Origin: Pleodorina starrii
Lineage: Eukaryota > Chlorophyta > Chlorophyceae > Chlamydomonadales > Volvocaceae
DNA: 64,000 bases
Direction: 5' to 3'
NCBI GenBank assembly: GCA_030267565.1
Contig: BRXU01000018.1
Coordinates: 2,046,001-2,110,000 of the forward strand
Shown here piece by piece: positions 39,440-51,500 of this stretch. The stretch's first letter is position 1. The number at the start of each line of letters is the position of its first letter. A program made the translations under genes and the position numbers. Below the pieces are notes generated by a model that had not been told where the DNA came from, made no database searches, and was given only the letters and a program-made list of their open reading frames with translations.

Positions 39440-42400
39440 TTACTCAGCGATGCCCTCGAGCGCCCGCAATTCACGATCGTGCCCCTCAACCCCTTTTTTC
39501 CGGAACCGGGTCACCGCCTGCAGCTTCGTCGCTGCCCTCTCCCACAGCAGCTTCGCCGCGCTCTTGCTGTCCTGTCCCTGCACTACGCCGTTCCCGCTCC
39601 CACTCCCACCCGCGCTGACGCCCCCGCCCCGGCCCCCGCCCCCGTCCCCGCTCGCGCTCCTCCTGACACGGACGTCCGGCTGGCCCTGAAATGGCGCCAG
39701 CCCGGCCGCGCCCACCGCCGCTGCCGTCGACGTCCCCAACCCCTGCGGCGGCCCTACGCCGGGGCCTGGCTGAATCTTGTTGTGCTTGAGCAGGAAAAGC
39801 TGGTAGGCCGGGTTGAAGTGCGTGAAGCAGCTGGTGCACACGCACCGACTGACGTGGTCGCAGGAGCCGGCGGGGCCGTGCGGACTGCGGCAGGGTGGAG
39901 GAGAGGGCAGGGGAGGGCGGACCGTGGGTACCGTCATTTGGTTTCGGAGCAGGACCTGCTGGGGGGGGGGGCTTTTGCGGCAACAGCCCTGAGGACGTCA
40001 GGAGTCAGGAGTCAGGGCGGCCCAGTGCTTCGGACGCAGCGCTCAAGGGGGTAAAGGTCGCCGCACAGGACCAGGACCAGGACCAGGACCAGGAAGCTGC
40101 GACTCCCGAAAGACACTCCCGGAAGACCCTCCCAGGGGCCGGGACGTGCTGCACCGCGGGTCGCTCCGCTCCGCTCCGCTCCTCTCCGCTGCAGCACCGG
40201 CACCGGCACCGGCACCGGTGCCAACGTTCCTATGTCGCTGCGATCTTCGCATTTCCCATCCCAGCCCACACTTCCCCTCACAGCCCACCCCATCCCCGCC
40301 TGCCGCACCATCACACGCACATACACATGCAGGGAAACACGCACGCGCGCGGCCCCACCTGTACGCCGTATGCTGGCCGCACACCGTCCGCTGGCAGCGG
40401 CCGCAGTAGTGCCGCCGCATGAAGTCCCGGTAGTGGCGTAAGTCCAGTTTGCGGCAGCAGCCCGGGATGGCGCACACCTTGCCGCGGCCGCGACCCGACA
40501 CGCCCACGCCGCCGCCAGCACCGCAGCCCCCCGCCGCTGCCGCCGCCGCCGCCGCCGCGGCCATCAAGTCCCCCTCCGTTCCCACGTCCCGCAACCCTCC
40601 GCCGCCGCCGAAGGCCCCCGCCTGGCTCCCGCCGGCCGCGGACAAGAGGCTCATACCCATTCCCATACCCAGGCTCATGCCCAGGGAGGGTGCGGAGCCA
40701 GCCAGCTGGTGGGGGGTGAGGTGGGAGTGGAGGCTGGGGCTGGGGGAGGGGCTGCCCGGGGACTGGTGGGGGTTGGTGGGAGCGTGGTGGGGGCCGCACG
40801 GACGGGAGGGCCGCTCCGCATCCTCCAAGCCACAGATGTCGCCCTCACTGGTGCTGCGGTGAGGCGGCGGCGGCGGCGGCAGAGGCGGACCGGAGCCGGC
40901 GCGCTGGCGGCGGGAGCCCTCGCCGCCGCCGACGGCGGCGGCAACGCTGCCGTACGTCATCGTCATCATCATCCCCGAGGCATCGCTGCCGGGGCTGCCG
41001 TACGGTGACGGCGCCGCCGCTGCGGCAGGCGGCCGGTACGGCGGCAGGCCGCTGCGCTGCGACGCCAGGGACACCGGCACCGCCACTGGCGCCGCGCCCG
41101 TCGCGGCGACCGCGCCGGGGGGCACCGACTGAACCTGGCCTGCGAAAACGCCGTCCAGCCAGCTGGTCCGCCTCAGGAGGCCCACCCCACCCGCCTCCGC
41201 CCCGCCCGCCTCCGCCCCACCGCCGCCCGAGGCCCCCGGATCCGCCACTCCAGAGCTGGTGGCAGCCTGGCCGCTACCAGCTCCCCCGCCGCCGCCGCCG
41301 CCGCCGCCAGCACGGGCCGCCGTCGTCGCCGCTGCCGCAGGTCCGCCGGGAGGCGGCTGGGCCGGCCAGACCGACCCGTGGGCCGGCCAGACCGCACCCG
41401 CCGCGGACACCAACGGCTTGGGCTGCTGCATCTGCGGCTGCAGCAGCCAGTCCGGCGGCCGCCGCCCCACCGCCGCATGAGCCCGCAGCAGCAGCCCCTG
41501 CAGCCAGCCCACCGCCGCCTGCAGCACCCGCAGCGGCAGCAGCCGCAGCAGCCAGGGCAGCGCCGCCCACAGCAGCGTAACCCACCAGCTCCGGGAATGG
41601 GACCGGGACTGAGGATGGGGATGCGGCTGCGGACCTCCTCCGCGCGTGGCTCCTCGGGAGGCCTCGGAGCCCGGGGCCCACACAGACCGCACGAGGGCCG
41701 AGGAGCCGCCGCCGCCACCGCCACCGCCACCGCCACCGCCACCGCCACCGCCACCGCCACCGCCACCGCCACCGCCGCCGCCGCCAGCTGTTACGACAGC
41801 GCCGTCTCCCGAGCCGCCGCCGCCGCCGTGCCACCAAGTGCTGCCGTCGGGGCCTCCCACGCCACCGCCCAGGCCCAACGGCTCCTGCTGCATCAGCATT
41901 GACATCGGCATCGGCAGCAGCGGGTCCTCCGCAGGGCCCTGGCCGGGAGGGGGCTGCTGCTGCTGCTGCTGCTGCCAGCACACCGCCTGGGCCTCACCGC
42001 CCCCCAGCACATCGCCACCCCGGCCGCCAGGACACGTGGTTGCCTGCGCTGCGGCCCCGGGCACAGGACCCGCAGCCCCACCGCCGACGGGAGAGACGGC
42101 TCCCCAGCCGCCGCCCCATCCGCCAGAGCCGCCGGCAGACACGACCCGCCGGTCCCCCGCCGGCACTCCCGCCGCCGCCGCCGCCGCCATCGCCCCCGCC
42201 GCCGAGCCGTTGACCGCATCCGGCGGCGCCGCCACAAGCGGGTACCCCGCCGGCGGCGCCGGCTCCTGCTGGCACGCCGCGACGCCGTACGGGCTCCTGC
42301 CGTACAGATTCCAGGCGGCGACGCGGTACAGCGCCTGCTGACCCACCGCCGCCGCCGCCACCCCTCCTCCCTCCTGGGCCGCTCCCTCCTGGCCCGCTGC

Positions 42401-44500
42401 CGCTGCCGCTGTCGTCTGCGGCTGTTCCAACATGACCGCCACCGCCGCCGGCTCCGGGTCGTCCAGCTCCGCCACCTGGCGCCAGGCTCCGTCTGATCCC
42501 GCCCTCTCCAGCACGTAGCGGTGCAGGGGGGGCACTCCAGGGTGGGCGGGAGGGGACCAGTGCAACCGGGCGCGGGGACCGGAGCCGGCGTGGGAGGCGG
42601 CGGTGCAGTTGACCGCCTTTTGGGGGGGAGGGAGTGAGGGGACAGAGAGGAAGGGGCAGCGAGCGAGCGGGGGAAAGGGCGGAGACGGATGGGGTAGGCG
42701 ATTGAGGGTGGGTGGGTGGGTGGGTGGCGGTACAAGTTGTCCGGTGTGGGTTGCGCCGTGGTGTGGGGTGCGCCGCGGAATGGATGGGAGCCAGGAGCTG
42801 GTGGGTGTGTGGTCGGTCGCCGACGTCTGCGGTGATGTGGTGGTGGCCGCCCCCCACCCTACCCTGCCGCCCCCATCACTGCCCTTGCTTCTCCCAGTGC
42901 CCGGACAGTGCCCCTTCGCAAACGAGACCCCAACTTCCACGACCCCTCATGATCCCTCATGACCCCTCATGACCCATTGGAGACCAAGTCATGTCACCCC
43001 CTTTTCAGGATCTGGTCGCAGCGCTCGTCTCCATCGCGGCAGGCTGACGCCGCGCTGCCCTTCCTCCTCCTCCTCCCTCTTCCTCCTCCCCCCTCTTCGC
43101 CCCCCCTCCTCCTGACCGCCCGCCCCTCCCGACACGCGGAAACCTCCAAACCCACCAGCCCTGCAGCCCCTCCCCTCCCCTCCCTTCCCCTCCCCTGCAC
43201 CTGTATGGGTGGCTCCCAACGGCGGCGACAGCCCACAGCCCACAGGCGTCGCAGCCCTCCCGGCATCGGTACGGCAACACCAGGTACGTAGGCCTGGTGA
43301 GCAGTGCTGCTAGGGTCTCGGTCGCCTACGTCCCCCCTCCCGGGGTATCGCACCGTCTATACTGCCCCTGTCCCGCCCCCCTCCCACCTCCCCCCCGCCC
43401 GCAAATCTCCCCCACCCCTCCCAACCCCGCCTGCCCTACCTGCGGCTCCATGGGCGGTTGGCCCAGCCCCAGGATCAGTCTCCGGATGGCCCTCACCACC
43501 TTGGACCGGTGGAAGGGGCTGGACACCTGAAGTCCATCACCCCACACAAACACACACAAACACACACAGACACAGCAGATACACACACACAGTAAATCGA
43601 CCGATCGACCGATCCGGTGAGGAAGAGGCAGGAGGGGCGCCAGGCTGGGTGAAGAGCGGAGGGAGGGAAGAGTGATTCCGGGCAAGTTTTTGCCAGGGTT
43701 GGAGTGTGGTGGTGTCAACCCAGGGCGGGAGACGTGGGTGGGTGGGTGGGTGGGTGGGTGGGTGGGTGGGTGGGTGGGTGGGCAGGCCACCGAGGGCCGT
43801 TCCAGCTTCGGGACTGAACTAATCAAAGTCAGGACGACGTGGCAGAAAAAGCCCGCCCCCACCGTAAGGTATTGCTCTGCCGCGCCCCGTTAACACCACA
43901 CCGCGTTTCGGTGCTTGACGGGTCCGCCGTCGCCGACGGGCATTTCCAACTGCCGGGTGATAGCCACCCAGCCCCCAAAAACCCAAACCGCCCCCTCGCC
44001 CCAACGCCCCAACGCTCCCCCGCTGTCCCCGCACACACCCCGAGCTCCTCCTCAAGAATTTTGCCATTGTCCTGTACGAGCACTGGGAAGTCCAGCGGCG
44101 TGATGGAGTGCACGCGAAATGCCTCCGCGTACTGCGGGAGGCCCACCCCGTGGCGGATCCATTCCGATACCCGGACGCCGCTAAGGACTGCGTGGAGGTG
44201 TTTGTCGAGCTCGTGGACAGACACGGTCAGTCCAGCATCGCCACCGTCGATGCTGTGCAGGAAGGATGCTGCTGCCTCCTTCGCCTCCTGCGGCTCGTCG
44301 AACTCCTGCCCGCCGATGCTGCCGCCGATAAATTTAGAGGCCTCCTCCACGTCGATTGCTCCATCATGGTTGTTGTCGAGCTCAGAAAAGAATGCGTCCA
44401 GAGCCGGGTTTGTGCCGAAGCTTCCACACTTGATGGCAAGTGTGAGAAGAAGGCATACTTTTACAAGTACAGCTGTAATCTGCTTGAGTTCGCAACGCAT
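39440..44500 (-). CDS. EF-hand/SAM/FN3 membrane protein with FYVE-like finger (STIM-like luminal half)
   Basis: Five exons (44039-44500, 43440-43526, 43201-43293, 40359-42616, 39440-39884) join in register to about 1,114 residues. Order of parts: signal peptide (VLVKVCLLLTLAIKCGSFG); a canonical EF-hand loop DNNHDGAIDVEE; a degenerate second EF-hand; a SAM domain (VSEWIRHGVGLPQYAEAF to HRSKVVRAIRRLILGLG) split by intron 1; an FN3 domain (LHRYVLERAG to YRVAAWNLYGRSPYG); long Gly/Pro/Ala-rich linkers including a Gly run; a hydrophobic segment near 41.5 kb (WWVTLLWAALPWLLRLLPLR); and a Cys/His finger with RRHYCGRC and CVCTSC, like FYVE. The EF-SAM order and spacing match the luminal calcium sensor of animal STIM. 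FN3 and FYVE-like parts are not in STIM. I infer an ER or endomembrane calcium sensor with a cytosolic lipid-binding finger. The 31-residue exon 3 is the least certain. Confidence 0.8.
41700..41780. repeat. (CCACCG)n coding repeat
   Basis: About eleven hexamer units inside the large exon of the EF-SAM gene encode an uninterrupted Gly run on the minus strand. Confidence 0.9.
43734..43785. repeat. (GGGT)n simple repeat in EF-SAM intron 1
   Basis: About 12-13 GGGT units lie between the two exons that encode the SAM domain. The G-rich strand is the non-coding strand. Confidence 0.9.
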
Positions 44501-44736
44501 AGTGGAGCGAGCAACCTATCGAATTCTCACAAACCTCCACGACCTTCATATTCTGTTTGAACCCGTCTTCATCGGGAACGCTTTCCTGTAATCACATGTG
44601 TGCTGCGTTATTGAACGCTACTTGGCGCGCACTGAAAGGCGCTGCGTGCAGGAAGTGGCAAGTAATGCGGTACGAATAACAGTAACGGTTCGAAGGCAGG
44701 TCCATCGGCGCTGCCTGTGCACAGACGTTACACCTA
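44501..44736. promoter_or_regulatory. Shared promoter region of EF-SAM and J-domain genes
   Basis: Only 236 bp separate the two divergent start codons. I see no strong TATA box. The interval is less GC-rich than the flanking exons. Confidence 0.5.
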
Positions 44737-47700
44737 ATGCAGATTTGCAGCTACGGCTCAAATTCTCCTCCTGCAATCATGGGGTCCCTAGTATGGCGCC
44801 GCAGCGATGAATCTGCTGCAGCCAGGCCGAATGCGCTCACAGGCCAAACAATTGCCAAACAACAATTAGATATTGCCTCCGGCCGTACGGATGCGATCCC
44901 GCCGCTGAAGCGCCCGCCCCAGGATTTTACCACACAAGACACGCATCGCGCCCCTTCGGGCCAACCACCACCATCAGCACAGCAAGGAGCCTGGGCAGAA
45001 AATTCACCGCACACAGCAACCCGCTGTGCTGTTGCCGCTGCGGGAGCCGGAGGTGCCGCTGGCGCCCGCGCAACTACCTTTGTTCTCGCGAATGGCAATG
45101 GAGGCGCGAGGGCCGCAGGAGGCCTGCCATCATCAGTGCCGCTCGGCCAGGGAGACTTCCCTCAGAGGCCTCCCTACAAGCGTCCGCGGTGCGAAGGTGC
45201 CGTTGCTACTGCCCGGGGCTGCCCGTCCGGCCCCTATCCCAGCACCGCCACCTCGCCCCCCGACCCCAACCCCGCGGAGCCCTTGCACGCACCGCCCCAT
45301 GGGTCGGGCGGCTTCCGGGGCCCCCCCAACGGCGCCCCCAGGAGTGCCCTGCCCGTCAGCCACCGCCGTCCTACCGGCCTGGGCGCCGCAACCCCTGCAC
45401 CCACCTCCTCCTCAGCAGCGCCCGGCAGCACCGCAGCAGCCGCAGCAGCAGCGTCAGGGGAGAGGGTCCCGGCCCCGGCTCCAGGTCACTCAGCCGCCAG
45501 GGGTCCCGGGGGCACATCCGCGGCGCCAACACAGACACAGGCCGGCTGGGGGCCGTCCCGCAGCACCGCCGCCGCCGCGGCGGCGGCGGCGGCGGGACCT
45601 TCTAGATCTGGATCTGGATCTGGGCCAGCGACAGTGACAGCGCCAAGCAGGGCGCCGGGGCCGCGGCCGCGGCCGCCCAGCGGCCGTCCCGCTACCGCCG
45701 ATGCCGCAGTCGCTGGCGCTGCCGCTGCCGCGGCTCCGGAGGACCCGGCGGCGCGGGTGGCGGAGGCGGAGGCGGCTCTGCAGCGGCTGCGGCAGCAATT
45801 GGCGGCCAAGGAGGCGGAGGTGCGGGCTAAGCAGGTGCGGAGGAGGGCTTGTCTGCGGGCGGTGAGGGTGGTGGTGGTGAGGAGACGGAGGCGGAGGTGG
45901 AGGTGGAGGTGGAAGAGGAGGATAACCTGGCAAGAGCGAGGAGTGCTTGGCGGCGCCTTGCCCGGCTTCTGGTTCCCCACCTGCATGGGGGGGGGGCGGC
46001 TCGAGATGCGGCCGCTCGGCTGGCACCCGGCAGCGCTGGGCTGGGCTGGGCTGGGCTGGGGTTGGTTCAGGGGTCGCTTGTTGCCATCCCTCCTGCTTAC
46101 CGTCCTCCCGCCCGCCTTTGCGCCCTCCCACCTCTTGGGCCGTTCAGTCTGACCAGGCGGCTCGCCAGGCGGCGGAGCTTGCAGTCAAGGTAATGATGAG
46201 AGTGGGGGGGTGGGGCGCCCCGGGGTGGGGTGGGGCGGGGTCACCTCCCAGGGCGGGACGGGGGAAGGGGGCTCCTTCCCGGTTGTGGGAGTGGAGCCGG
46301 GGCGGGGCGGGGCGGGGCGCCTGGTGCACGACTGCCACTGTACCTGTGGCTGAGTGCGGGTGCGGGTGCGGGTGCGGGTGCGGGTGCGGGTGCGGGTGCG
46401 GGTGCGGGTGCGGGTGCGGGTGCGGGTGCGGGTGCGGGTGCGGGTGCGGGTGCGGGTGCGGGTGCGGGTGCGGGTGCTGACCTCCCGCCGAGGTAGGCTA
46501 GGGCCGCTGCTGCGGTGAGGCCGCTGCACACATACACATACACACATGTGTGTATGCGTGTGTGTGTGTGTGTGTCTGTGTGTGTTTACCGAGGCGCGGG
46601 TACCCAACCAGGACATCCCCCGCTCTGCTGGTTGTAGTTGTGGGAAACATTCCCTAGGAGGGGGCCACCCGGTGGGGTTGGCGGGCTGGAGTTGCCAGGT
46701 CTCGACTGGACTGGACTGGATTGGATTGGATTGGACTGGGTCGAGGGCATCGCCCCTTCCCCTGGGCGGCGGGAAAGCGGGCGGGAGGGGAAGAAAACAG
46801 GACACGCTGCCCCCACCACCCCCACAACCCCAACCCCAGCCCCAACCCCACCTGCCCGTGCCCATACGGGGCTGGTCGCTGCAACCAAGTACCAAATTTC
46901 GCATTACACTGAGCAACCACCCAGCCACCTCCGCTTTGGCATCGGGAGCCCCGGGGTCGGAGTGATCAGTATGTCAGCCGATCGGTATGTCATCTGATGT
47001 GATCTGCTCCGCTCCCCTCCGCACACCACAGCGCCACCCGACCAAGGCCCACCTCCCACCCCTTCGTCCTCCCTCCACCTCCCCCACCGCCCTCACCCGC
47101 GCCCGCGTGTGTCCTCAGGCAGCCCAGCGGGCGGAGGCGGAGCGGCGGCGCGCGCAGCTGAGTCGGGGTCTGGCGGCACTGGCGGAGGCCGCGGCGCCGG
47201 AGGGCGGGGAGCAGTGCGGCGAGGCGGCGGGCGGGGGCCCCTCCGTGAAGCTGGCGAGGCCGGAGGATGTGAGGCGGGTGTTGGGGGCTGCCACGGACTA
47301 CGAGGTGTTGCAGGTGGGAGGAGGAGGAGGGGGACCGGGACCGGGGGGAGAGAGGGTGGGGGAGAGAGGGTGGGGGCGAGGGTGAGAGGGCGGAGGGGTT
47401 GGGCGGGGTTGGCGGCGCTAGGGGAGTTTTATTTTGGGTACACTACACTGCAATGACCTGGTGGTACTGGTACCGGTTGGCGTTTGGAGGAAAAGAAGAG
47501 GGGCGGGTCGCGGCTCCGGAACCGCCGCTACCTTCCTTCCGGCCGCTGCTGCTGCTGCTGCTGGTGAGGGTGAAGGGTGATGAATGGTGATGGATGGTGG
47601 GTTGCTGACACGCGCGCCCTCACACAGCCGCCTGAGCCTCGTCTCACCTCATCACACCTCACGCCACCTCACGCCACTGCACGCCACCTCACGTCAGTTG

Positions 47701-48365
47701 TTTGTCGCGGGTCTCGCCTGTTGGGCTCTTCACTCGTCCACCCCACCCCACCCCACCCTACCCCGGCCGGCTCTACCGTGCTGGCGCTACTGGCTCGGCG
47801 GCCTCTGCCTCCCGAGTCCCGACCTCCCAACAACTCGCAGCCCCGTATGTGGCCCCACCCACCTCACCCGTGTCACCCGCTGAAGCGCCGCCCTCTCCCT
47901 CCTTCCCTCGACAAACCTGTTGCTGCAATCAGCACCTCCCTCCCTCCCTCCCTCCCTCCCTCCCTCCCTCCCTCCCTCCCTCCCTCCCTCCCTCCCTCCC
48001 TCCCTCCCTCCCTCCCTCCCTCCCTCCCTCCCTCCCTCCCTCCCTCCCTCCCTCCCTCCCTCCCTCCCTCCCTCCCTCCCTCCCTCCCTCCCTCCCTCCC
48101 TCCCTCCCTCCCTCCCTCCCTCCCTCCCTCTCTCCCTCTCTCCCTCTCTCCCTCTCTCCCTCTCTCCCTTCCCTCCCCTCCCCTCCCCTCCGTCCCCCCC
48201 GGCCTGCAGCTGCCCGCGGGCTCCACGGCTGCGGAGGTCCGTCGCGCCTACCGCCGCCTTGCCGCCTCGCTGCATCCGGACAAGTGCCGCCATGAGGGGG
48301 CGCAGGAGGCCTTCATTCGGGCCACTGCCGCATACAACGGACTGCTGAGGCGCAGCGGCGGGTGA
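44737..48365 (+). CDS. Protein with C-terminal J domain (DnaJ-like co-chaperone)
   Basis: Four exons (44737-45834, 46148-46189, 47119-47313, 48210-48365), all phase 0, give about 496 residues. About 320 residues are low-complexity Pro/Ala/Ser/Gly-rich with no visible domain. A helical, probably coiled-coil region follows (VAEAEAALQRLRQQLAAKEA, then QAAQRAEAERRRAQLS). The J domain is at the C-terminal end: VLGAATDYEVLQ, then LPAGSTAAEVRRAYRRLA, SLHPDK with the HPD motif that activates Hsp70 ATPase, and AFIRATAAYNGLL. An intron splits the J domain. No Gly/Phe or zinc-finger region is seen, so it is a class C (type III) J protein. Its Hsp70 partner and compartment are unknown. The start could also be the in-frame ATG at 44779. 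Introns 2 and 3 carry large simple repeats. Confidence 0.85.
46354..46477. repeat. (GTGCGG)n hexamer array in J-protein intron 2
   Basis: About 20 perfect hexamer units lie just after the 42-bp exon. Low-complexity frames over this array (Gly-Cys, Ala-Gly and Arg-Thr dipeptide runs) are artefacts. Confidence 0.95.
47936..48128. repeat. (CCCT)n array in J-protein intron 3
   Basis: Nearly 50 uninterrupted CCCT units, followed by CTCT-interrupted units to about 48190, lie immediately before the acceptor of the last J-domain exon. They form an exceptionally long polypyrimidine tract on the coding strand. Confidence 0.95.
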
Positions 48366-48553
48366 GGGAGGGCGGCGGGACACACACTCACACACACCCG
48401 CTGGCTGGCTGGTGGCTGGCCTCTGAACTGGCTGGCCCCTTCAACCCCTCTGAAAAGTCGGTCGACTGCGAACGCGGCGGGCAGGGGCGGGCGGCGGGGG
48501 CGCGCTTTGGGGGGGGGGATGCGGGACGGGGTACAGACGAGGACCCGTTTCGA

Positions 48554-48558
48554 TGTAA
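48554..48558 (+). terminator. TGTAA poly(A) signal of the J-protein gene
   Basis: TGTAA lies 189 bp after the stop codon at 48365, a normal distance for a volvocine 3' UTR. Confidence 0.5.
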
Positions 48559-51500
48559 TGGAGGCGGGGGCGGGGGAAGTTGGAGATGCAGCCAATGGGA
48601 GCGGAGCGGAGGGGGGAGGGGCGGGGAAGGGAGGGGAGGGGCGGGGAAGGGAGGGGAGGGGGGAGCTCGAGAGGAGGCAGGGCTAGGCAGGTGCCCGGCA
48701 GAGGGAGTGGAGGGAGGGAGGGAGAAGGCGGCGGGAGAAACGTGTGACGCATCGCGGGAGCGAACCGAAGCCGAGGGCAGATGTCGGAGCTGGAAGGGGA
48801 CTGCGGCGGACAGTGGAGGAGCGGAGGGGCCGGAGCCGGGGGAGAGGCTTTGGGAAGGCAGGAGAGGGTCCCGGCGTGAATGAGTGGGCCGCGCTTACGC
48901 GTAGTGGTGATGGTGGTGGTGGTGGTGGGTCTTCGGGTAGACGGTCTCCGGCTCAGGTTGTGTTGAGGGGTGCGGGTCGGCGGCTGGTGTCGACCCTCGG
49001 CCCCTCGCCTGCGCAACACAAGACACAACATGACAATAACCGCACTTGCAGTACAGCACAGATGCGCGTGAGGGGGGCATATGAGGGGGCCATGAGGGGG
49101 GCATATGAGGGGGCATGAGCGGCGATTCCCGGTACCGGTACTTGGTTGGTTGGGGGCACAGCGCTGTGTCTCCCGGGGCAGCGTGTGGAGCTCTCCCGGG
49201 CGGCAGGCAGCAGCGCAGCAAGCGGGAGGCAGTGCAGATCGTAGCAGACGTAGCGAAGTGGTGTGAGGGTGGGAGTGGGGCTCTCCAGGCAGAGCAGTCA
49301 CCCGCCCCCCGAACGGAGGACGGTTCGGAGGTCAGAGCCGCAGCAGAGGCCGGCGGGCCGTTGCGCCGCTGTGGAACTGCTGTGGAGAACCGGAGATACG
49401 GCCAGTGCGGATGGAAGGAAGGACGGAAGGAAGATGGGGGTGTCGGCGGCGGCGACGTGCGGGGTGTCATGCGGCGGGTGGGTACCGTAATGAAGAGGAC
49501 GTCGCAGCGCTGGAGCGGAGGCGACGTCCTCGAACGGACCCATAGGTACCGTACTCTTCTCCCCATGGCGTACCCCGTCCTTGGAGCGGGGCGGCGTCCG
49601 AAACGTCGATCCGGACGGGGCGACGTGGTCGCGTGTCGTCTCGTGGTTGTTGCACCAGTGGGCTCCAGAACCCACCCACCCCCGGATTGGAAGAGTAGAT
49701 CCGGCTGGCCTACCTGTACCCAGAGACGCCCCCCTCACCTCCCTTACCCGCCTCCCCGGCCGCGCGCGCGTCTTGGCTGACTCGTGCAGCACAAAAGAGC
49801 ATTTCCCTCCCCGCGATCACCCCACCACCCCCCCGCCAGCCAGCCAGCCAGCCAAGACAGATGCGGGATGCACCGGCAGAGCCAATCTTTGGAGTCCGCT
49901 GTAAACCATCCCTTGATCCATTCACCAAGTGCGGATGAAGGGTGGCCCCCAATCGAGCTACACCCGAGACGGGAGGCAGCCCAGTACCGATGCACGAAGG
50001 GGGCAGCAGTGGGGCTCACAACCCCGACGCCCGCCTCGTCGACGTCCACCTCGCGACGGCGGCATGACGTTCTACATGCCGGGGGGGGAAGGCGTTTTAC
50101 AGTTTGTTACATACAACATGCCGGAGGTCCTCAGCCCTGCCACACGTTCCCCAAAATGCGTCCACCACCCCCCTTGTGTGTGTTCCTCGACGAGTCAAAC
50201 AGACAGCAGCAGTACCACCCCTCTGCCACCGCATCGCACCGACCAACATCAGCAGCAGCACCGGCATCACAGAAAGCAGGATCGTCAACGACAACAATTT
50301 TACCAGCAGCAGCACCACCACCATCATCATCACCACCATTATCATCACCGGCAGGAGGCGGCACGGGAAACAACAGTCTAGACGCCTCCTTGCCGCCCTC
50401 CCGTTCCCTTTCAAAAAAGATGGCACCGGGGGTTGCCACCGCTGCGGAACACGCGGCGAGCGAGCGAGCGGGCGAACGAGCGTGCGTGCGTGCGTGCGTG
50501 CGCGACGCACATCCCGTCACGTCACATCACATCACATCACACGATCGCAGTCACGGCGAGGCATCGCGGCGGGTTACAGCGCCCGGTTATTACAGCGCCC
50601 TCTGCCTCACGCCGTCCAACTCGTCCGGCCGATGTGACCGCCGCACACACCAACACACACACACACACGCACCCACATGCGCAGCAGACGCCTCCCTCGC
50701 TGCCGCGGCCCCCTCCCCCTGTTCCGCAGCGGACACCGCCCCTCTGATCTGATCGGGACACCTCCACCACATTCGCAGCCGCAGCCACGTCAGCCCAGCC
50801 CAGCCCACGCTCTCTTTCACAACATCAACCTGCCCGGAATGAAGCTCCGACAAAACCCGGGCGCATCCAGGGCACACCCCTTCCCCCGAGGAGAAGAAGA
50901 AAAAGAACATCTTCCTTGGGGGATGTGTGTGTGTGTGTCCCTCTATAGGCAGACATCCCCACCAAAATTGTGCGAGGCGGACAAACGGTGAAATCCCGTC
51001 CGCCAAAACAGCGCCGGGCACGCAGGCGGTGCGGCCCAGGCGGGACTCCAGCTGCACCCGGCTCGCCTCCCCCTCCTCCCCTCCCCTCCTCCGCCTTCTG
51101 CTCAGGTTTTATCAGCTGATCATCACATACAACACAACACGATACGACGCGACACAGCCAGCCAGCCCAACCTGAGGTCGCCGGTTCGATCCGGCGTCCG
51201 CGCTGCACCCAAGCAACCGGGGACGGAGGCCAGGCACCAGGGCGCTGTCACCTCCCCCCACATCCGCACCCCATCGAGAGGTGCATCGGGGCCGCCGCAG
51301 GGCCGCTGCACCCGACGCCTGGGAGGGCGGCGTGGCGGGACCTCCCTCCCTCCCCCCTCCCCAAAGCCAACCAGCCAGGGAACTATATCGCGGGCTGCCT
51401 GGCTTTCTGAAAGCGGGGGTGGGAGAGGATAGCGGGAAGGCCGCTGCAGCGACTGCACAAAGCACACCTGACACGACCGGCCGGGACAAAAACACGTCAA

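Noticed and set aside
40043..40358. Continuation of the large EF-SAM exon to 40043
   Set aside because: The FYVE-like finger continues in register only if the frame is spliced at 40359 to 39884; the read-through sequence has no Cys/His pattern.
46185..46928. Arg-Thr and Ala-Pro dipeptide repeat ORFs
   Set aside because: Translation of the GTGCGG hexamer array in an intron of the J-protein gene.
47584..48365. Long Ser-Leu-Pro-Pro repeat proteins across the CCCT array, both strands
   Set aside because: Pure translation of a simple repeat inside a spliced intron; no stop codons can occur in CCCT.
49784..50752. 322-codon ORF between the J-protein and SSIII genes
   Set aside because: His/Pro/Ser/Thr-rich with microsatellite-derived runs, no domain, no splice partners; more likely UTR or spacer.
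51175..51215. tRNA gene suggested by GCCGGTTCGATCCGGCG
   Set aside because: A good T-arm only; no D-arm, anticodon arm or acceptor stem pairs upstream. At most a SINE or tRNA fragment.
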